Below, in pieces: positions 7,860 through 16,896 of a stretch of DNA of 64,000 nucleotides. The first letter of the stretch is position 1, and every line of letters starts with the position of its first letter. The position numbers and the translations under genes were made by a program. Source of the stretch: UBA7672 sp963718145 (GTDB taxonomy: Bacteria > Pseudomonadota > Alphaproteobacteria > Caulobacterales > Hyphomonadaceae); assembly GCA_963718145.1 (NCBI GenBank), contig CAVQYJ010000023.1:248001-312000 (forward strand), written 5' to 3'. The notes beneath the pieces were generated by a model that saw nothing but the letters and a program-made list of their open reading frames with translations, did not search any database and was not told the DNA's origin.

Positions 7860-9241
7860 CCCGCCCTCCGCGTGAAGACAGCCATCTGCGTCGGGGCGCC
7901 CAACTCAGCGTTCTCCTGACCTATCTCGGAGCGAACAGCCGAGTAGCCATACATCGCCTCAATACTTGCAATCCACTCGCCGAACTGGGCGCGGGTCCAT
8001 TCAAAGCGGTGATCGGCGTGACGCATGGCCCCCGGGGTCATGCCTTCGAACAGCGCGTTGTGCTCGACATTCGGCGTCGTCACGATGACGGCATGCGGGC
8101 GTGCATGCCCGAAGACGGCCTCAGCCAGCGCCGGCAGCCGATCGAGGTCGAGATGCTCGATCACCTCAATCAAGGTAGCGACATCGAATTCCTTGAGCCT
8201 GTCATCACGATAGGTGAGCGCGCCATGCAACAGCTTCACCCGCTCCACCGCTTCTCCGGTCACCTTGTCCAGCCCGAGGCGCTGCTCCGCCCGGCGCAGC
8301 GCCATCATTGATGCATCAAGACCGACGATCCGGGTGAACTTGCGCTCACGGCGCAGCGTGGCCAACAGCTTGCCCTCGCCACAGCCAAGATCGACAACCG
8401 ACGCGGCGCCCGCTTCCCGCAGCGCCGCCATGACCGCGTCAATGCGCAGGTCGTTCAGCCGGATTGGCCGCTCGATTGCTTCCTCTGGCGTCAGCCGCGG
8501 TTCGGCCTCACTGCCTTCATCCTCTATCTCTTCGGGCGCCAGGCGCGCCAATGCCGCGCGGGTAAGCGCGCCGCGGTTCTTTAGATAGCGCTTGGCAATC
8601 AACTCCTTTTGAGGATGGCCCGCGAGCCACGCCCCGCCCCGCGCGAGCAGTTTCTCGACTTCGTCATCGCCGACCCAGTAGTGCTTGGTGTCGTCAAGCA
8701 CCGGGATCAGCACATAAAGATGCGCCAGGGCCTCAGCGACGCGCATCTCGCCACTGAGTTTCAGGTCGACATAGCGCGAAGCGCCGCCCGGGCCCTCCAC
8801 ACGTTCAATGTCGACTTTCCAACCCAACGGCTCAAACAGCGAGCGTACCAAAGCTTCGCCCCCGCGCGCTGGTAGCGGGGTTACGCGCAGCTCCAACGGC
8901 ATAGGTGAAGAGGCCAAATCGGGTCGTTCCCGCGATACGCCAGTCATCGCAGTTCGGAAAGCGCGATTGAGAGCAACCGATAGAAATGAGGTCGCTGCGT
9001 AAGGACGATCGTTCACATACTGATCGAGCAATCCATCCGACATGCCGCGTCCCCGGACCAGACCAACGGGATCGACGTCAATAATAAGCACCGCCTCGCA
9101 GCGATCGTCATTCGCCTCGGGATAGAAGATAAGTCCCTTGCCGAAATTGACCTCGACGTCATGCACGCGATCCGGGTGCTTCATCAAAAGGAAGCCCAGA
9201 TCAGTGGCGGGTCGGTGGGTCGTGGCGATAGAGACAAACAT
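7856..9241 (-). CDS. hen1: RNA 3'-terminal ribose 2'-O-methyltransferase Hen1
   Basis: 461 residues in the two-part bacterial Hen1 architecture. The N-terminal half (about 1-235) is the ligase-activating Hen1_L region. The C-terminal half is a SAM methyltransferase with VVDLGCGEG at 282-290 and the metal-binding set E359, E362, H363 (in IEVIEH) and H411 (in ADHRF). It methylates the terminal 2'-OH at a break before Pnkp seals it, so that the repaired RNA cannot be cut again at the same place (known from the family). First gene of the operon with pnkp. No strong ribosome-binding site is visible before the ATG at 9241. Its upstream region runs into the right copy of the 440-bp repeat. Confidence 0.95.
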   Translation of the reverse strand: MFVSIATTHRPATDLGFLLMKHPDRVHDVEVNFGKGLIFYPEANDDRCEAVLIIDVDPVGLVRGRGMSDGLLDQYVNDRPYAATSFLSVALNRAFRTAMTGVSRERPDLASSPMPLELRVTPLPARGGEALVRSLFEPLGWKVDIERVEGPGGASRYVDLKLSGEMRVAEALAHLYVLIPVLDDTKHYWVGDDEVEKLLARGGAWLAGHPQKELIAKRYLKNRGALTRAALARLAPEEIEDEGSEAEPRLTPEEAIERPIRLNDLRIDAVMAALREAGAASVVDLGCGEGKLLATLRRERKFTRIVGLDASMMALRRAEQRLGLDKVTGEAVERVKLLHGALTYRDDRLKEFDVATLIEVIEHLDLDRLPALAEAVFGHARPHAVIVTTPNVEHNALFEGMTPGAMRHADHRFEWTRAQFGEWIASIEAMYGYSAVRSEIGQENAELGAPTQMAVFTRRAG

Positions 9242-9341
9242 GCGGCGGCCATTAGCACGCGCATGCGCCTAAAGACATCAGGGCAGTTGACGGTCCTGGG
9301 CTATTGGCCGGCAATTGCAACAGGCAGACCAACCAACGACG

Positions 9342-9752
9342 TGTCTCCAAAAGGAGACAGGGTCGGCGGCGGCTCTAAATCTCATTGAGACGCACTACGT
9401 GTTGCTATGCAACAGAGGCAGCTTCGTCAAAGGTCCGACTACCTGCTCGTGCACGGAGACCGATGTTGTTTCCGACAAGCAAGATCCGCGGCGCGTTCGA
9501 GAGCCACGGCCGCATCCGTCGCGCGTCACGTCACCAGCGACCGCCATGCGAACCCGGTCTCTGCTATTTCAGCGCTGACCGCTACTTTCCACTTTTTGCG
9601 AGGCCTCAGAGACTCGCCCACGCAAACGGGCCGAAGTCGCGGCGCATGCGAACGGCAACCGAGTCTCTGGGAGGAATCTCTGTCGCTAAGTCCCGGACAG
9701 TTGGGCTCAATTCAGAGTCTCAACGGCCGGAGGGCCGGAGACTAAAGATCCC

Positions 9753-9780
<28 letters not shown>
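9342..9780. repeat. Right copy of the ~440-bp direct repeat, ending in tRNA-Gln
   Basis: Counterpart of 4791-5229 at a constant offset of 4,551 bases with many substitutions but no net insertion or deletion. The copy covers the downstream flank of the minus-strand tRNA-Gln and its acceptor and T-arm. Similarity ends at about GGATG just past the T-arm. A hairpin with outer stem AGTCTC / GAGACT and inner GGCC / GGCC lies at about 9715-9742. No protein gene is credible in 9242-9752. Confidence 0.8.
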
Positions 9781-9827
<47 letters not shown>

Positions 9828-9994
9828 GCAGAGGGAGCGGACAATTACGCAATTCGCGTTGTTAACGCAACTGGCCCGGCGCGCCCTGTTTTGCAGCGGA
9901 TTCCGGCCCGTTTTTGGCCCCGGCGCGACGCCATTGTGGCGCGCCTTTCCGGCGTTGCGCCACAACTTGAAAGCCGGTATAGGCCCCGCTCCGT

Positions 9995-10071
9995 CGGAGT
10001 ATAGCTCAGCCTGGTAGAGCGCTTGCTTCGGGAGCAAGAGGTCGTTGGTTCGAATCCAGCTACTCCGACCA
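9995..10071 (+). tRNA. tRNA-Pro (anticodon CGG)
   Basis: Plus-strand cloverleaf with acceptor CGGAGTA / TACTCCG, D-arm AGCTCAGCCTGGTAGAGC, anticodon arm CTTGC-TTCGGGA-GCAAG (anticodon CGG), T-arm with TTCGAAT, and encoded CCA at 10069-10071. It is transcribed divergently from the tRNA-Gln, which lies 167 bases away. Confidence 0.95.
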
Positions 10072-10178
10072 GTCTCACCCGACATCCCGAAATCATCCTT
10101 CGGCCTGCCCCGGTTCCGTATCCGGGCGATTGCCGCTAGTGATGCCCTGCCTCAAGCAAGGCAGCCGGAGATCACGAC

Positions 10179-11960
10179 ATGAAGACCTTCCTCCTGACCT
10201 TCCTCGGCGGCCTCGCCGCGCTGGTCGTGTTCTTCGTCCTGATACCGCTGGTGCTGATCCTGTCGTTCATCCCGTCGGGCGAGCCGCCGGCGCAGAAGAA
10301 CGCGGTGCTTGAACTTGACCTGCGCTCCGGCTGGCCGGACCAGCCGGCGAGTGATGGGGTGAGCGCCCTCTTCTCGCAACTCTCCTTCGTCCAGGTCCTG
10401 CTGCGGCTCAATGCGGCGGTGGACGATCCGAACGTCAAGGGCGTGTTCGTGCGCGCCGCCGAGTTCGACATGGGGTCGAGCCGCGCCGAAGAGCTGCGCG
10501 CGGCGTTCCTGCGTCTCAAGGCGAAGGACAAGTTCATCATCGCGCACAGCCAGGGCTTCCTGGCGTCCGGGCCGGCTGCCTATCGCGCGATCTCCGCGGC
10601 CGACGAAATCTGGCTGCAACCCGGCACGTCGTTCGAGACGCCTGGCATCACGTTCGAGACGCTGTTCCTCGCCGGCGCGCTGGAAAAGCTGCACGTCACG
10701 CCGGATATGGACCAGTTCTACGAGTACAAGAACGCCGTCGATGTCTATAAGCGCAAGGACTATTCCGCTCCCCACGCCGAAGCCATGACCGAGCTTGCAG
10801 AGAGCGTGTGGTCGCAATCGATCGCGGACATCGCGGCGGACCGGAAGGCTGATCCGGCTGCGATGCGCACGCTTCTGGAAGCCAGCCCCTACCAGGCCGA
10901 GCGGGCTGTCGAGCTGAAACTCGCGGACAAGCTGGGCTGGCCAGAAGAGGCCAAGGAGGCAGCCGAAAAGCGCGCAACCAACGGCGAGGTGATCGACATC
11001 GCCGACTACGCCTCGCCAGGCCGCAGCGGCGGCAAGGGCGTGATCGCGGTGGTCGGCGGTGAAGGCGACATTGTGACCGGAGGCGGCGGAAGCTCTGGCA
11101 ATCCGCTGAGCTTTGGATCAGCGGTCTTCGCCTCTGACCGTGTCGCTGGCGAACTGCTCAAGCTGGCCGACGACAAGGCCGTAGATGCGGTCGTGTTCCG
11201 CATCAACTCCGGCGGCGGGTCGGCGGTGGCGTCAGACCAGATCTGGCGAGCGGTGGAGCGGCTGCAGGAAAAAGGCAAGAAGGTTGTCGTGTCCATGGGG
11301 TCGGTCGCGGCTTCAGGCGGATATTATGTTGCGGCAGGCGCAGATGCGATCGTGGCCAACCGATCGACCATCACCGGATCGATCGGCGTGTTCGGCGGCA
11401 AGTTTGCGATTGCAGACGGCTTGCGCGAATTCGGCATCAGCCCGGACACCGTCGGCGTTGGCGGGGAGTTTGCCTCCGCATACTCCACCGAACGCATGAC
11501 CAACTCGCAAAAAGCCCGGCTGCACGAGGGGCTCGACGCAATCTACAAGCGGTTCACCGGGCTGGTGGCCGAGGGGCGCAAGCTGCCGATCGAGAAAGTG
11601 CAGGAAATCGCCAAGGGCCGGGTGTGGTCGGGCGAGGACGCGAAGAGGCTGGGGCTGGTGGACGAGACGGGCGGCCTGATCGCCTCAATCGACAAGGCCA
11701 AGCAGCTCGCGGGATTCAAGCCGGAGGACCGCGTGTCGATCCGGTTGAAGCTGCAGGAGGCAAGGCCGCTCGACCTGTTGGCGGGCGCGCTGATGTCGGG
11801 CGGGGCCACCGCGCAGATGTCGCCAGGTGAACGGCGCGCAATGGCCATGCTGCAGACCGTGCTGGGCGACAGGCGCGCCAGGACAGTGATCGACCAGGTG
11901 CGCCAGCTCGGCGACGGCGCCGGAGCGCGGGTATGGAGCCCGCCGGTGATCGAGCGGTAG
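10179..11960 (+). CDS. sppA: Signal peptide peptidase SppA, 67K type
   Basis: A 593-residue inner-membrane serine protease that degrades cleaved signal peptides. One N-terminal transmembrane helix (residues about 3-31) is followed by the two tandem S49 domains of the long form. The catalytic Lys-Ser dyad is visible: Lys184 in YEYKNAVD and Ser379 in SVAASGGYY. Length matches the E. coli-type enzyme (about 618). GGAG lies eight bases before the ATG. It starts 108 bases after tRNA-Pro and has no obvious operon partner; the next gene is convergent. Confidence 0.93.
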   Translation: MKTFLLTFLGGLAALVVFFVLIPLVLILSFIPSGEPPAQKNAVLELDLRSGWPDQPASDGVSALFSQLSFVQVLLRLNAAVDDPNVKGVFVRAAEFDMGSSRAEELRAAFLRLKAKDKFIIAHSQGFLASGPAAYRAISAADEIWLQPGTSFETPGITFETLFLAGALEKLHVTPDMDQFYEYKNAVDVYKRKDYSAPHAEAMTELAESVWSQSIADIAADRKADPAAMRTLLEASPYQAERAVELKLADKLGWPEEAKEAAEKRATNGEVIDIADYASPGRSGGKGVIAVVGGEGDIVTGGGGSSGNPLSFGSAVFASDRVAGELLKLADDKAVDAVVFRINSGGGSAVASDQIWRAVERLQEKGKKVVVSMGSVAASGGYYVAAGADAIVANRSTITGSIGVFGGKFAIADGLREFGISPDTVGVGGEFASAYSTERMTNSQKARLHEGLDAIYKRFTGLVAEGRKLPIEKVQEIAKGRVWSGEDAKRLGLVDETGGLIASIDKAKQLAGFKPEDRVSIRLKLQEARPLDLLAGALMSGGATAQMSPGERRAMAMLQTVLGDRRARTVIDQVRQLGDGAGARVWSPPVIER

Positions 11961-12012
11961 CGGGGCTCGCAGGCGTCAGCCGTGCGATTGGCAGTCCAGG
12001 ATCAGGCGAGGC

Positions 12013-12915
12013 CTACACTTCAGGCCGCAGCCGGTATTCGGTCTGCAGACTGAACGGACCGCCTGCAGCAACCCTGCCTGTTTCCACAAGGTGGATGACG
12101 TGGGCCAGGACAGAGTGGCAGGCGGCCGGATGCAGGCGATGGTCGATGTCCTTGTAGATGATCTTGACCATCTCCGGGATCAGCGTGTCGCCGGCTTTCA
12201 GGCGATCGACAATCATCCGCTCGCGCGCCTTGCGGTGGTCGATGTAGGCGCTGAGGAAAGGCGCGACGCTGGTGATCGGAGGGCCGTGGGTCGGCCAGAT
12301 CGTCGAGAACCCGCGTGCGCGGATTTTCTCTAGGCTGGCGAAGTAATCGCCCATGTGGCCGTCGGGCGGCGAGATCACGGTAGTTGACCAGCCCATGATG
12401 TGATCGCCGGAGAAAAGCGCATTCTCCTCCTTCAGCGCAAAGCAGACATGGTTGGACGTGTGTCCAGGCGTGGTGATCGCCTCGACCGTCCAGTTCGATC
12501 CCCTGAAGACTTCGCCATCGCCAACGATCATGTCGGGCTTGAAGCGAAGATCGTCGCCTGCCTCCATCCGCACTTCGGATTCGGAGGGCGTGGCGGACCC
12601 GGCGGCGTAGACCTTGCACCCTGCCCACCTGGCCAGAGGATGCGCGAGCGGCGAGTGGTCCATGTGCGAGTGCGTGACGAGGACGTGGGTGACGCGCTCG
12701 CCCTTCAGGGCGGCCTTCAGCGCTGCGAAATGCTCCTCGACCATCGGGCCCGGGTCGATGACGGCGACATCGCCATTGCCGATGATGTAGACGCCGGTGC
12801 CGAGATAGGTGAACGGGCCCGGGTTGTTGGCGACCACGCGGCGCACGAGCGGGCTTACGCGCGCAACGTCGCCATACTTGAATTCAAGGTCTCGCACGAA
12901 CGGAATACCGCTCAT
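12013..12915 (-). CDS. MBL-fold metallo-hydrolase (LACTB2-like)
   Basis: 300-residue metallo-beta-lactamase-fold hydrolase with the zinc motif THSHMDH at 81-87, a second histidine in TPGHTSNH near 152-159, and SGDHIMGW near 175. The C-terminal 90 residues resemble the winged-helix tail of LACTB2-type proteins, which are RNA or thioester hydrolases in characterised cases. The substrate is unknown here. No signal peptide, so cytoplasmic. It lies 27 bases downstream of the ATP-grasp gene on the same strand, so the two are probably co-transcribed. Confidence 0.85.
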   Translation of the reverse strand: MSGIPFVRDLEFKYGDVARVSPLVRRVVANNPGPFTYLGTGVYIIGNGDVAVIDPGPMVEEHFAALKAALKGERVTHVLVTHSHMDHSPLAHPLARWAGCKVYAAGSATPSESEVRMEAGDDLRFKPDMIVGDGEVFRGSNWTVEAITTPGHTSNHVCFALKEENALFSGDHIMGWSTTVISPPDGHMGDYFASLEKIRARGFSTIWPTHGPPITSVAPFLSAYIDHRKARERMIVDRLKAGDTLIPEMVKIIYKDIDHRLHPAACHSVLAHVIHLVETGRVAAGGPFSLQTEYRLRPEV

Positions 12916-12942
12916 TTCTAACCCTCGATCACGTAACCGTTG

Positions 12943-13878
12943 TTATGGCGCGAATGCCGTACCGAAGGCGCGAGCAAGCAGGCGTGTTGCGCGCAGCTTC
13001 TGTCCGAGAGGCAGAGCCACGGGCGGACCCATATCCGTCTTGTTTGCATCGACGATGTAGATCCGTCCGTCCTGCCTGTTCCGGAGCACGTCGACTCCGC
13101 CCCAGTCAAGTTTGATCTCGGAGCAGAAGCGGCGGACGAGATCGATCTCGGCAGGACTGAAGACATCTTCCGGCTTGACCCAGTCGACGCTGACATTCTC
13201 GTTCGCGAAGCGTCGCGACAGCGGCCGGCGTTTGCGGAACACGATGATCGCTTCGCCATCGACTGTGCACGTCCTCAAGTCTTCGACCAGCCCTCCGTCG
13301 ATCTCGTTATCGATCAGTTTCTGGTAGCTGCGTCCTGATACGCGCTCGACCGGTCCGTGGATGATCCGGCCGTCATGGGCGGCATTGACTTCAGACTTGT
13401 CGACGATCGGACCGCCATGGGTTTCCGGGTCAACTGCAAGGGAATAGCCGGAGACACGCCCGAACGCCGCCGAGATCGTCGACTTGGAAATGTCGCGGCA
13501 GTTGAAGTTGACCGATCGCACCTTCTTCAGCCGCTTCGAGAAATCGGGAACCTGCGGCGAGCACGTGGTGGAATCGTCGAACTGCATGACGATGTCGGCT
13601 TCGGCGGCGTTCTCGATCTGCCGGGCGCCGGCGCACTGCATCACCGGCCAGATCAGGTACCAGGGCCGCGGGCGGTCCGGCAGGAAGGCGATGGTGGGGC
13701 GGGGATGGCCAGAGAGCCGTCGCGAAATTCGCCACATGTTGGCGGCGCTGAAGAAGCAGAACCAGGTGAAGATGTCGTGCCAGAGCTTCAGGTCGAGGGT
13801 GAAGCGGTGCCCGGTTTTCTTCACCAGGACGATATTGTCCTCGACGACGAAGTCGGAGGTCCAAAGCCAGTTCGCCAC
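12943..13878 (-). CDS. ATP-grasp-like protein of unknown substrate
   Basis: The C-terminal part has the ATP-grasp-type signature GRIYIVDANKTDMGPP, preceded by LDWGGVDVLRN, which fits the metal- and nucleotide-binding strands of the fold. The middle contains RSYQKLIDNEI and a basic FRKRRPLSRRF stretch. The first open start is at 14103, but the region before 13878 reads as low-quality sequence, so the GTG at 13878 (VANWLWTSDF) is chosen, giving 311 residues. The start is uncertain. The N-terminal part (IFTWFCFFSAANMWR) is aromatic-rich. Likely in one operon with the MBL hydrolase. The substrate cannot be assigned. Confidence 0.65.
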   Translation of the reverse strand: MANWLWTSDFVVEDNIVLVKKTGHRFTLDLKLWHDIFTWFCFFSAANMWRISRRLSGHPRPTIAFLPDRPRPWYLIWPVMQCAGARQIENAAEADIVMQFDDSTTCSPQVPDFSKRLKKVRSVNFNCRDISKSTISAAFGRVSGYSLAVDPETHGGPIVDKSEVNAAHDGRIIHGPVERVSGRSYQKLIDNEIDGGLVEDLRTCTVDGEAIIVFRKRRPLSRRFANENVSVDWVKPEDVFSPAEIDLVRRFCSEIKLDWGGVDVLRNRQDGRIYIVDANKTDMGPPVALPLGQKLRATRLLARAFGTAFAP

Positions 13879-14074
13879 GGTACTACACGCCTTTCCCGGC
13901 TGGGATGCGATGATGACGGCCCGGCCTGACGCCCGTGTGCCGTTCCATGCCCCGGTTGAGAAGTCCCGCCGCTGTTGTTCCCGCAGGCGGTGGGCCGGAG
14001 AGAAGCCCGATACGTCCGAAGTCCGTCCCGCTTCGGCGCCGGCATGGCCGGTTCGCCTTGGCGAGCGGAACCTA

Positions 14075-14494
14075 CTATCGGGCGCCCATGCGGTGCAAAA
14101 CATCTTTCAAAGCACCCAGGTTATACCCCGCCCCGGCGGCGGCCGAGACGATCTGTTCGGCGGACATCACCCCGTTTTTCGCTTGCGACAGGGCCCAGGC
14201 GGTGATCGAGCGGGTTCCCGACCGGCAGTACGCGATGGTCGGACCAACTGCTTTTTCTGCGGCTTCGACAGCTTCCGGCGGCGGTTGACCGACGAACGGG
14301 ACGTGAACATAGGTCAAGCCAGCCGACTCGGCGGCGGCCTGGATGTCTGCTGACGTCTGGCCTTGAGGGGCCTCGTCGTCCGGCCGATTGGAGATGATGT
14401 GGCGGAAGCCCTGCGCCTTGAGATCCGCTATGTCGTCCACGGTGAGTTGCGGCGCCACTGCAAAAGTATCGGTAACGCGCCTGACGTCGGCCAT
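14075..14494 (-). CDS. TIGR01244 / DUF442 family phosphatase-like protein
   Basis: A 139-residue cytoplasmic protein with the dual-specificity-phosphatase-like fold used by the sulfide-detoxification protein Blh and relatives. The active-site loop AYCRSGTRS puts the cysteine at residue 90. The N-terminal DIADLKAQGFRHIISNRPDDE is the conserved family block. The ATG at 14494 has GGAG at a good distance, so it is preferred to an upstream ATG at 14521. It stands alone, with a divergent transporter operon upstream. The physiological substrate is not known for this copy. Confidence 0.88.
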   Translation of the reverse strand: MADVRRVTDTFAVAPQLTVDDIADLKAQGFRHIISNRPDDEAPQGQTSADIQAAAESAGLTYVHVPFVGQPPPEAVEAAEKAVGPTIAYCRSGTRSITAWALSQAKNGVMSAEQIVSAAAGAGYNLGALKDVLHRMGAR

Positions 14495-14603
14495 GAGGAG
14501 CTCCCTGCAGCCTGAATCCACTCGCGCGGCAATATCGCCCGCTTGCGCGAAGATAAAGGTTGGTCCTCATATAACCGCGACCTAGCGGAGGACGTAAACT
14601 TAA

Positions 14604-15596
14604 GTGCCGGATCAGGACCGTTCGTCCCCGCAGTCTTCCGCATTCGGGCGCTTGGCCTCGCGCATCCCGTGGGCCTACGCAGCGCGGCGCGTTCTCGCGG
14701 CAATTCCCACCATGCTGGCGATCATAACGATCGCGTTTTTCATGGTCCGGGCTGCGCCGGGCAATCCCTGGTCCGTGGACAGGAAGCTGCCGCCCGAAGT
14801 GGAGGCCAACCTGAAGGCGAGCATGGGTTTGGACAAGCCGCTGCATGAACAGTACTTCGCCTATGTCGGCGGGGTGGTTACAGGCGACCTTGGCCCTTCG
14901 CTGAAGAACAAGGACAAGAGCGTCGCCGAGCTGATCGGCGAGGGCCTGCCCGTGTCGGCGACCATCGGCGCGCTGGCGATCTCGATTGCGCTGGTCCTCG
15001 GCGTCGGGCTCGGCATCATCGCGGCGATGCGGCAGAATTCGGCCGCGGACTATGGCGCGATGGGCGTCGCCATGGTGGGCATTTCGATCCCAACCTTCGT
15101 GACAGGTCCGCTGCTTTCGCTGGTTTTCGGACTGTGGCTACAGATGTTCGCGGTGGCGGGCCTCGATCTGGGCCGGATGAATCCTTACAACCTCACCCTG
15201 CCCGTCATCACGCTTGCCTTGCCGCAGATCGCGATCATCTCCCGGCTGATGCGCGCCAGCATGATCGAGACGCTGCGCTCGAACCATATCCGCACCGCAC
15301 GGGCCAAAGGCCTCAGCGAGGCCCGCATCATGCTGCGCCACGCCCTGCCCTCGGCGCTGCTGCCGGTGGTGAGCTATCTCGGCCCCGCGATCGTCGGCGT
15401 GATCACCGGCTCGGTCGTCGTCGAGCGCGTGTTCGGCCTGCCGGGCGTCGGCCAGAGCTTCATCGACGGCGCCATGACACGCGACTACACGCGCGTGATG
15501 GGCACGGTGATCCTCTATGGCGGTCTGATCATCCTCTTCAATTTGATCGCCGACATCCTCTACGCCGTTCTGGATCCCAAGGTGCGCTACGAATGA
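14604..15596 (+). CDS. Peptide-type ABC transporter permease (OppB/DppB-like)
   Basis: A 330-residue inner-membrane permease of the binding-protein-dependent transport superfamily. About six membrane segments, starting with an N-terminal helix (AAIPTMLAIITIAFFMV). The EAA-type coupling loop is in the segment RTARAKGLSEARIMLRHALP. GTG start at 14604 with GGAGG upstream. The stop overlaps the ATG of the GFA gene, and the second permease follows, so this is an operon. No ATPase gene is present in the window; the matching binding protein may be the lipoprotein at 21679. The substrate is probably a peptide, by family. Confidence 0.9.
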   Translation: MPDQDRSSPQSSAFGRLASRIPWAYAARRVLAAIPTMLAIITIAFFMVRAAPGNPWSVDRKLPPEVEANLKASMGLDKPLHEQYFAYVGGVVTGDLGPSLKNKDKSVAELIGEGLPVSATIGALAISIALVLGVGLGIIAAMRQNSAADYGAMGVAMVGISIPTFVTGPLLSLVFGLWLQMFAVAGLDLGRMNPYNLTLPVITLALPQIAIISRLMRASMIETLRSNHIRTARAKGLSEARIMLRHALPSALLPVVSYLGPAIVGVITGSVVVERVFGLPGVGQSFIDGAMTRDYTRVMGTVILYGGLIILFNLIADILYAVLDPKVRYE

Positions 15597-16000
15597 CCGA
15601 AGGATCCTGCCATTGCGGCGCAGTGCGCTATCAGGTCGAAAAGGCGCCCGAATGGGTGCTCGACTGCAACTGCTCGATTTGCCGTCGGCGCGGCGGGCTG
15701 TGGGCCTACTACCCGCAGCGTGATGTGAAGTTCGCGAGCCAGCCCGATACGTTGACTTATATCTGGGGCGATCGAGCCCTGGTGTCCCACCACTGCCGGA
15801 CCTGCCTTTGCCTGACCCACATGACGGTCATCGGCGATGACGATGCAGAAAGGATCGGCGTCAATGCACGGCTGATGCATGGCCTCGATCCGGCAAAGGT
15901 CCGGGTGGTCCAGAAGAACAACGGCAATGACGGCGTGTTCTGGACGAAGTCGGATCAACCCGTCCTGCCGAGCCACGACTTGCCGGAATCGCCGCAATGA
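15593..16000 (+). CDS. GFA-family zinc protein between two ABC permease genes
   Basis: A 135-residue protein with the zinc-cysteine set of the glutathione-dependent formaldehyde-activating (GFA) fold: CHCGAVRY near residue 6, CNCSICRRRGG near 27, and HHCRTC near 64. Members are small zinc proteins, most of unknown reaction. The gene overlaps both neighbours by four bases (ATGA at each end), so it is translated together with the two permeases. That position inside a transporter operon is odd. A second GFA gene occurs at 62725. Confidence 0.88.
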   Translation: MTEGSCHCGAVRYQVEKAPEWVLDCNCSICRRRGGLWAYYPQRDVKFASQPDTLTYIWGDRALVSHHCRTCLCLTHMTVIGDDDAERIGVNARLMHGLDPAKVRVVQKNNGNDGVFWTKSDQPVLPSHDLPESPQ

Positions 16001-16896
16001 TCGCCACCGCGCCTTCCGAAAGTGCAGCGATGCTGAACAAGGCGGCCGTGAAGGGCCGCTCGCTGTGGGACGACTCCCGCCGCCGGCTGCTGTCCAACAA
16101 GGCGGCGATGGCGGGATTCATCGTACTGGGGCTGCTGGTCATCATCGCCCTGATCGGGCCGTTCGTGTGGCCCTACAAGTTCGACACGCAATACCGCGAG
16201 CTGCGCGACATGGCGCCGACGCTGGAAGGCGGCCACATCTTCGGCATGGACATCTATGGCCGCGACATGGTGGCCCGCATCATCGGCGGGCTGGGCGTGT
16301 CCCTCGCCGTGGGCGCGATCGCGACATTCGTGAGCCTGATCATCGGCATCACCTGGGGCGCCATCGCCGGTTTCGCCGGCGGGCGCATCGACCAGCTGAT
16401 GATGCGGTTCGTCGACGTGATGTACGCCATGCCTTTCATCTTCTTCGTCATCCTGGTGACAGTGGTGTTCGGCCGGCACATATTCCTGATCTTCCTCGCC
16501 ATCGGCGCCGTCGAGTGGATGACCATGGCGCGCATCGTGCGCGGCCAGACCCTGATGCTGAAGCAGAAGGAATTCGTGGAGGCCGCGCGCGCCTCGGGCG
16601 TCAAGCCGATCCGGCTGGTGGTGCGCCACATCCTGCCCAACCTGCTCGGCCCCGTGGCCGTCTACGTGACGCTCACCATGCCGGTGGTGATCCTGCAGGA
16701 AAGCTTCCTCTCCTTCATCGGCCTTGGCGTCAACGAACCGCTGACCTCGCTCGGCCGCCTGATCTCCGAAGGCCAGCGCGAACTCGGCAAGCCCTGGCTG
16801 CTCTTCGCCCCCGCCATCACCATGGTGGTGACGCTGTTCTCGCTCAACTTCATCGGCGATGGCCTGAGAGACGCGCTGGATCCGAAGGACCGTTGA
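15997..16896 (+). CDS. Peptide-type ABC transporter permease (OppC/DppC-like)
   Basis: A 299-residue inner-membrane permease and the heterodimer partner of the OppB-like protein. The N-terminal OppC-type helix is at about residues 36-58, GMDIYGRDM lies in the periplasmic part, and the EAA-type loop is in EFVEAARASGVKPIRLVVRHILPN. The last membrane segments contain SFLSFIGLG. The ATG overlaps the GFA stop by four bases, and its own stop overlaps the start of the LtrA gene by one base. Confidence 0.92.
   Translation: MIATAPSESAAMLNKAAVKGRSLWDDSRRRLLSNKAAMAGFIVLGLLVIIALIGPFVWPYKFDTQYRELRDMAPTLEGGHIFGMDIYGRDMVARIIGGLGVSLAVGAIATFVSLIIGITWGAIAGFAGGRIDQLMMRFVDVMYAMPFIFFVILVTVVFGRHIFLIFLAIGAVEWMTMARIVRGQTLMLKQKEFVEAARASGVKPIRLVVRHILPNLLGPVAVYVTLTMPVVILQESFLSFIGLGVNEPLTSLGRLISEGQRELGKPWLLFAPAITMVVTLFSLNFIGDGLRDALDPKDR

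Noticed and set aside
9300..9330. Sigma-54 promoter for hen1
   Set aside because: TTGGCCGGCAATTGC resembles a -24/-12 element but GG and GC are one base too close and it lies on the wrong strand for hen1.
13879..14103. N-terminal 75 residues of the ATP-grasp frame
   Set aside because: Composition unlike protein, no ribosome-binding site; a GTG at 13878 gives a better start.
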